A stretch of 6,444 nt of DNA from contig JAFUKV010000213.1 in the NCBI GenBank assembly GCA_017467745.1, forward strand, positions 1-6,444. The letters run 5' to 3'. Below the pieces are notes generated by a model. That model was not told the origin of the DNA and did no database searches. It saw only the letters and a list, made by a program, of their open reading frames with translations. Below are positions 5,956-6,444 of the stretch, in pieces. A program made the position numbers and the translations under genes. Each line of letters opens with the position of its first letter. Position 1 is the stretch's first letter. This DNA comes from Bacteroidaceae bacterium. GTDB taxonomy: Bacteria > Bacteroidota > Bacteroidia > Bacteroidales > CHK158-818.

Positions 5956-6444
5956 ATGAAAAAACTAATCTTAATCGGAGGTGGAGGCCATTGCAAATCG
6001 TGTATTAATACGATTGAGCAAATTGACAACGTAATTATTGAAGGTATTTTGGACGTTCCCGAACGAGTTGGAGAAACAGTATTAGGCTATCCTATTGTGG
6101 GAACAGATGATCACTTTGCCGAATGGGTAGAAACCGACCATGAATTTTTAATAACATTGGGACAAATAAAATCCGCAGCACGCCGTGTCGCAATTTTCGA
6201 CCAGATAAAGATTATGGGAGGACAATTCGCCACGCTCATTTCTCCTCACGCCATAGTCTCCCGACACGCTCAGATAGGAGAAGGAACCATCATTTTAGGA
6301 GGCGCCATAGTAAATGCCGGAGCCAAGATAGGAGATAATTGTATTGTCAATACCGGAGCGATTATTGAACATGACACGGTTGTCAATTCACATACGCATT
6401 TATCGACAGGAGCTATACTGAATGGAGAAGTACAAATAGGAAAA
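5956..6444 (+). CDS. NeuD/PglD-like sugar O- or N-acyltransferase (5' part, runs off window)
   Basis: The first 163 residues of a NeuD/PglD/HhaI-type left-handed beta-helix acyltransferase; the frame is open to the last base and full-length relatives are about 200-220 residues. The N-terminal Rossmann-like domain starts MKKLILIGGGGHCKSCINTI, whose GGGGH(C)KS loop binds the nucleotide-sugar in PglD. It continues with GILDVPERVGETVLGYPIVG (30-49), where the family normally has its D-D loop and GYPVLG strand. The hexapeptide repeats begin near 100 (AQIGEGTIILGGAIVNAG) and include IVNTGAIIEHD (130-140), then SHTHLSTGAILNGEVQIGK to the edge. His139 in the EHD motif corresponds to the catalytic His of PglD. 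Known members transfer acetyl from acetyl-CoA to UDP-4-amino-sugars (PglD, PerB) or O-acetylate sialic acid (NeuD); these cannot be separated on this fragment. An aminotransferase or nonulosonate gene would be expected downstream. No distinct SD is seen before the ATG at 5956. Confidence 0.9.
   Translation, partial: MKKLILIGGGGHCKSCINTIEQIDNVIIEGILDVPERVGETVLGYPIVGTDDHFAEWVETDHEFLITLGQIKSAARRVAIFDQIKIMGGQFATLISPHAIVSRHAQIGEGTIILGGAIVNAGAKIGDNCIVNTGAIIEHDTVVNSHTHLSTGAILNGEVQIGK

Overview
The window looks like chromosomal DNA from a member of the Bacteroidales/Bacteroidota. Three things point there. Start codons are not preceded by convincing Shine-Dalgarno sequences. Two sites in the one divergent intergenic region match the Bacteroides-type -7 box TAnnTTTG. 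The gene families are also typical of the group: a very long YfhO membrane protein, a WcaC-like GT4 with a Cys-rich motif, and a GNGPSL/GAEHSW-type protein. The genus cannot be named from the sequence alone.

Layout. 1-191 (+) is the 3' end of adenosylhomocysteinase (ahcY). 192-254 is a short gap holding a 14-bp hairpin. 255-2684 (+) encodes a complete YfhO-family polytopic membrane protein. 2705-2743 is a perfect 18-bp hairpin that can terminate transcription from both sides. On the minus strand, a GT4 glycosyltransferase (3511-4788) and a GT2 glycosyltransferase (2763-3518) form an 8-bp-overlapping pair that converges on yfhO. 4789-4891 is a divergent promoter region. 4892-5746 (+) encodes a protein of unrecognised function with a GNGPSL nucleotide-binding-type motif. 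5747-5955 has no confident gene, but contains a weak GT2-like remnant on the minus strand and a 12-bp palindrome. 5956-6444 (+) is the 5' part of a NeuD/PglD-type hexapeptide acyltransferase that runs off the end.

How the genes fit together. From position 2763 onward the window is the edge of a surface-polysaccharide (LPS O-antigen, capsule or exopolysaccharide) locus. It contains two cytoplasmic glycosyltransferases that would add sugars to a lipid-linked intermediate, a NeuD/PglD-like enzyme that would acylate a nucleotide-linked amino sugar or nonulosonic acid, and a GNGPSL protein. The GNGPSL protein has motif-level resemblance to GT42 sialyltransferases and to MptE-like (DUF115) proteins. 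YfhO is a predicted GT-C-like membrane protein; in Firmicutes its relatives decorate cell-envelope polymers on the outer face of the membrane. It may do something comparable here, but it is separately transcribed and may be unrelated. AhcY is housekeeping (SAM cycle) and marks the conserved side of the boundary.

No phage, IS, CRISPR, tRNA, rRNA or defence-type module is visible. The strongest leads are the GNGPSL protein as a candidate undescribed transferase, and the tightly overlapping divergent promoters that would control it and the two glycosyltransferases.
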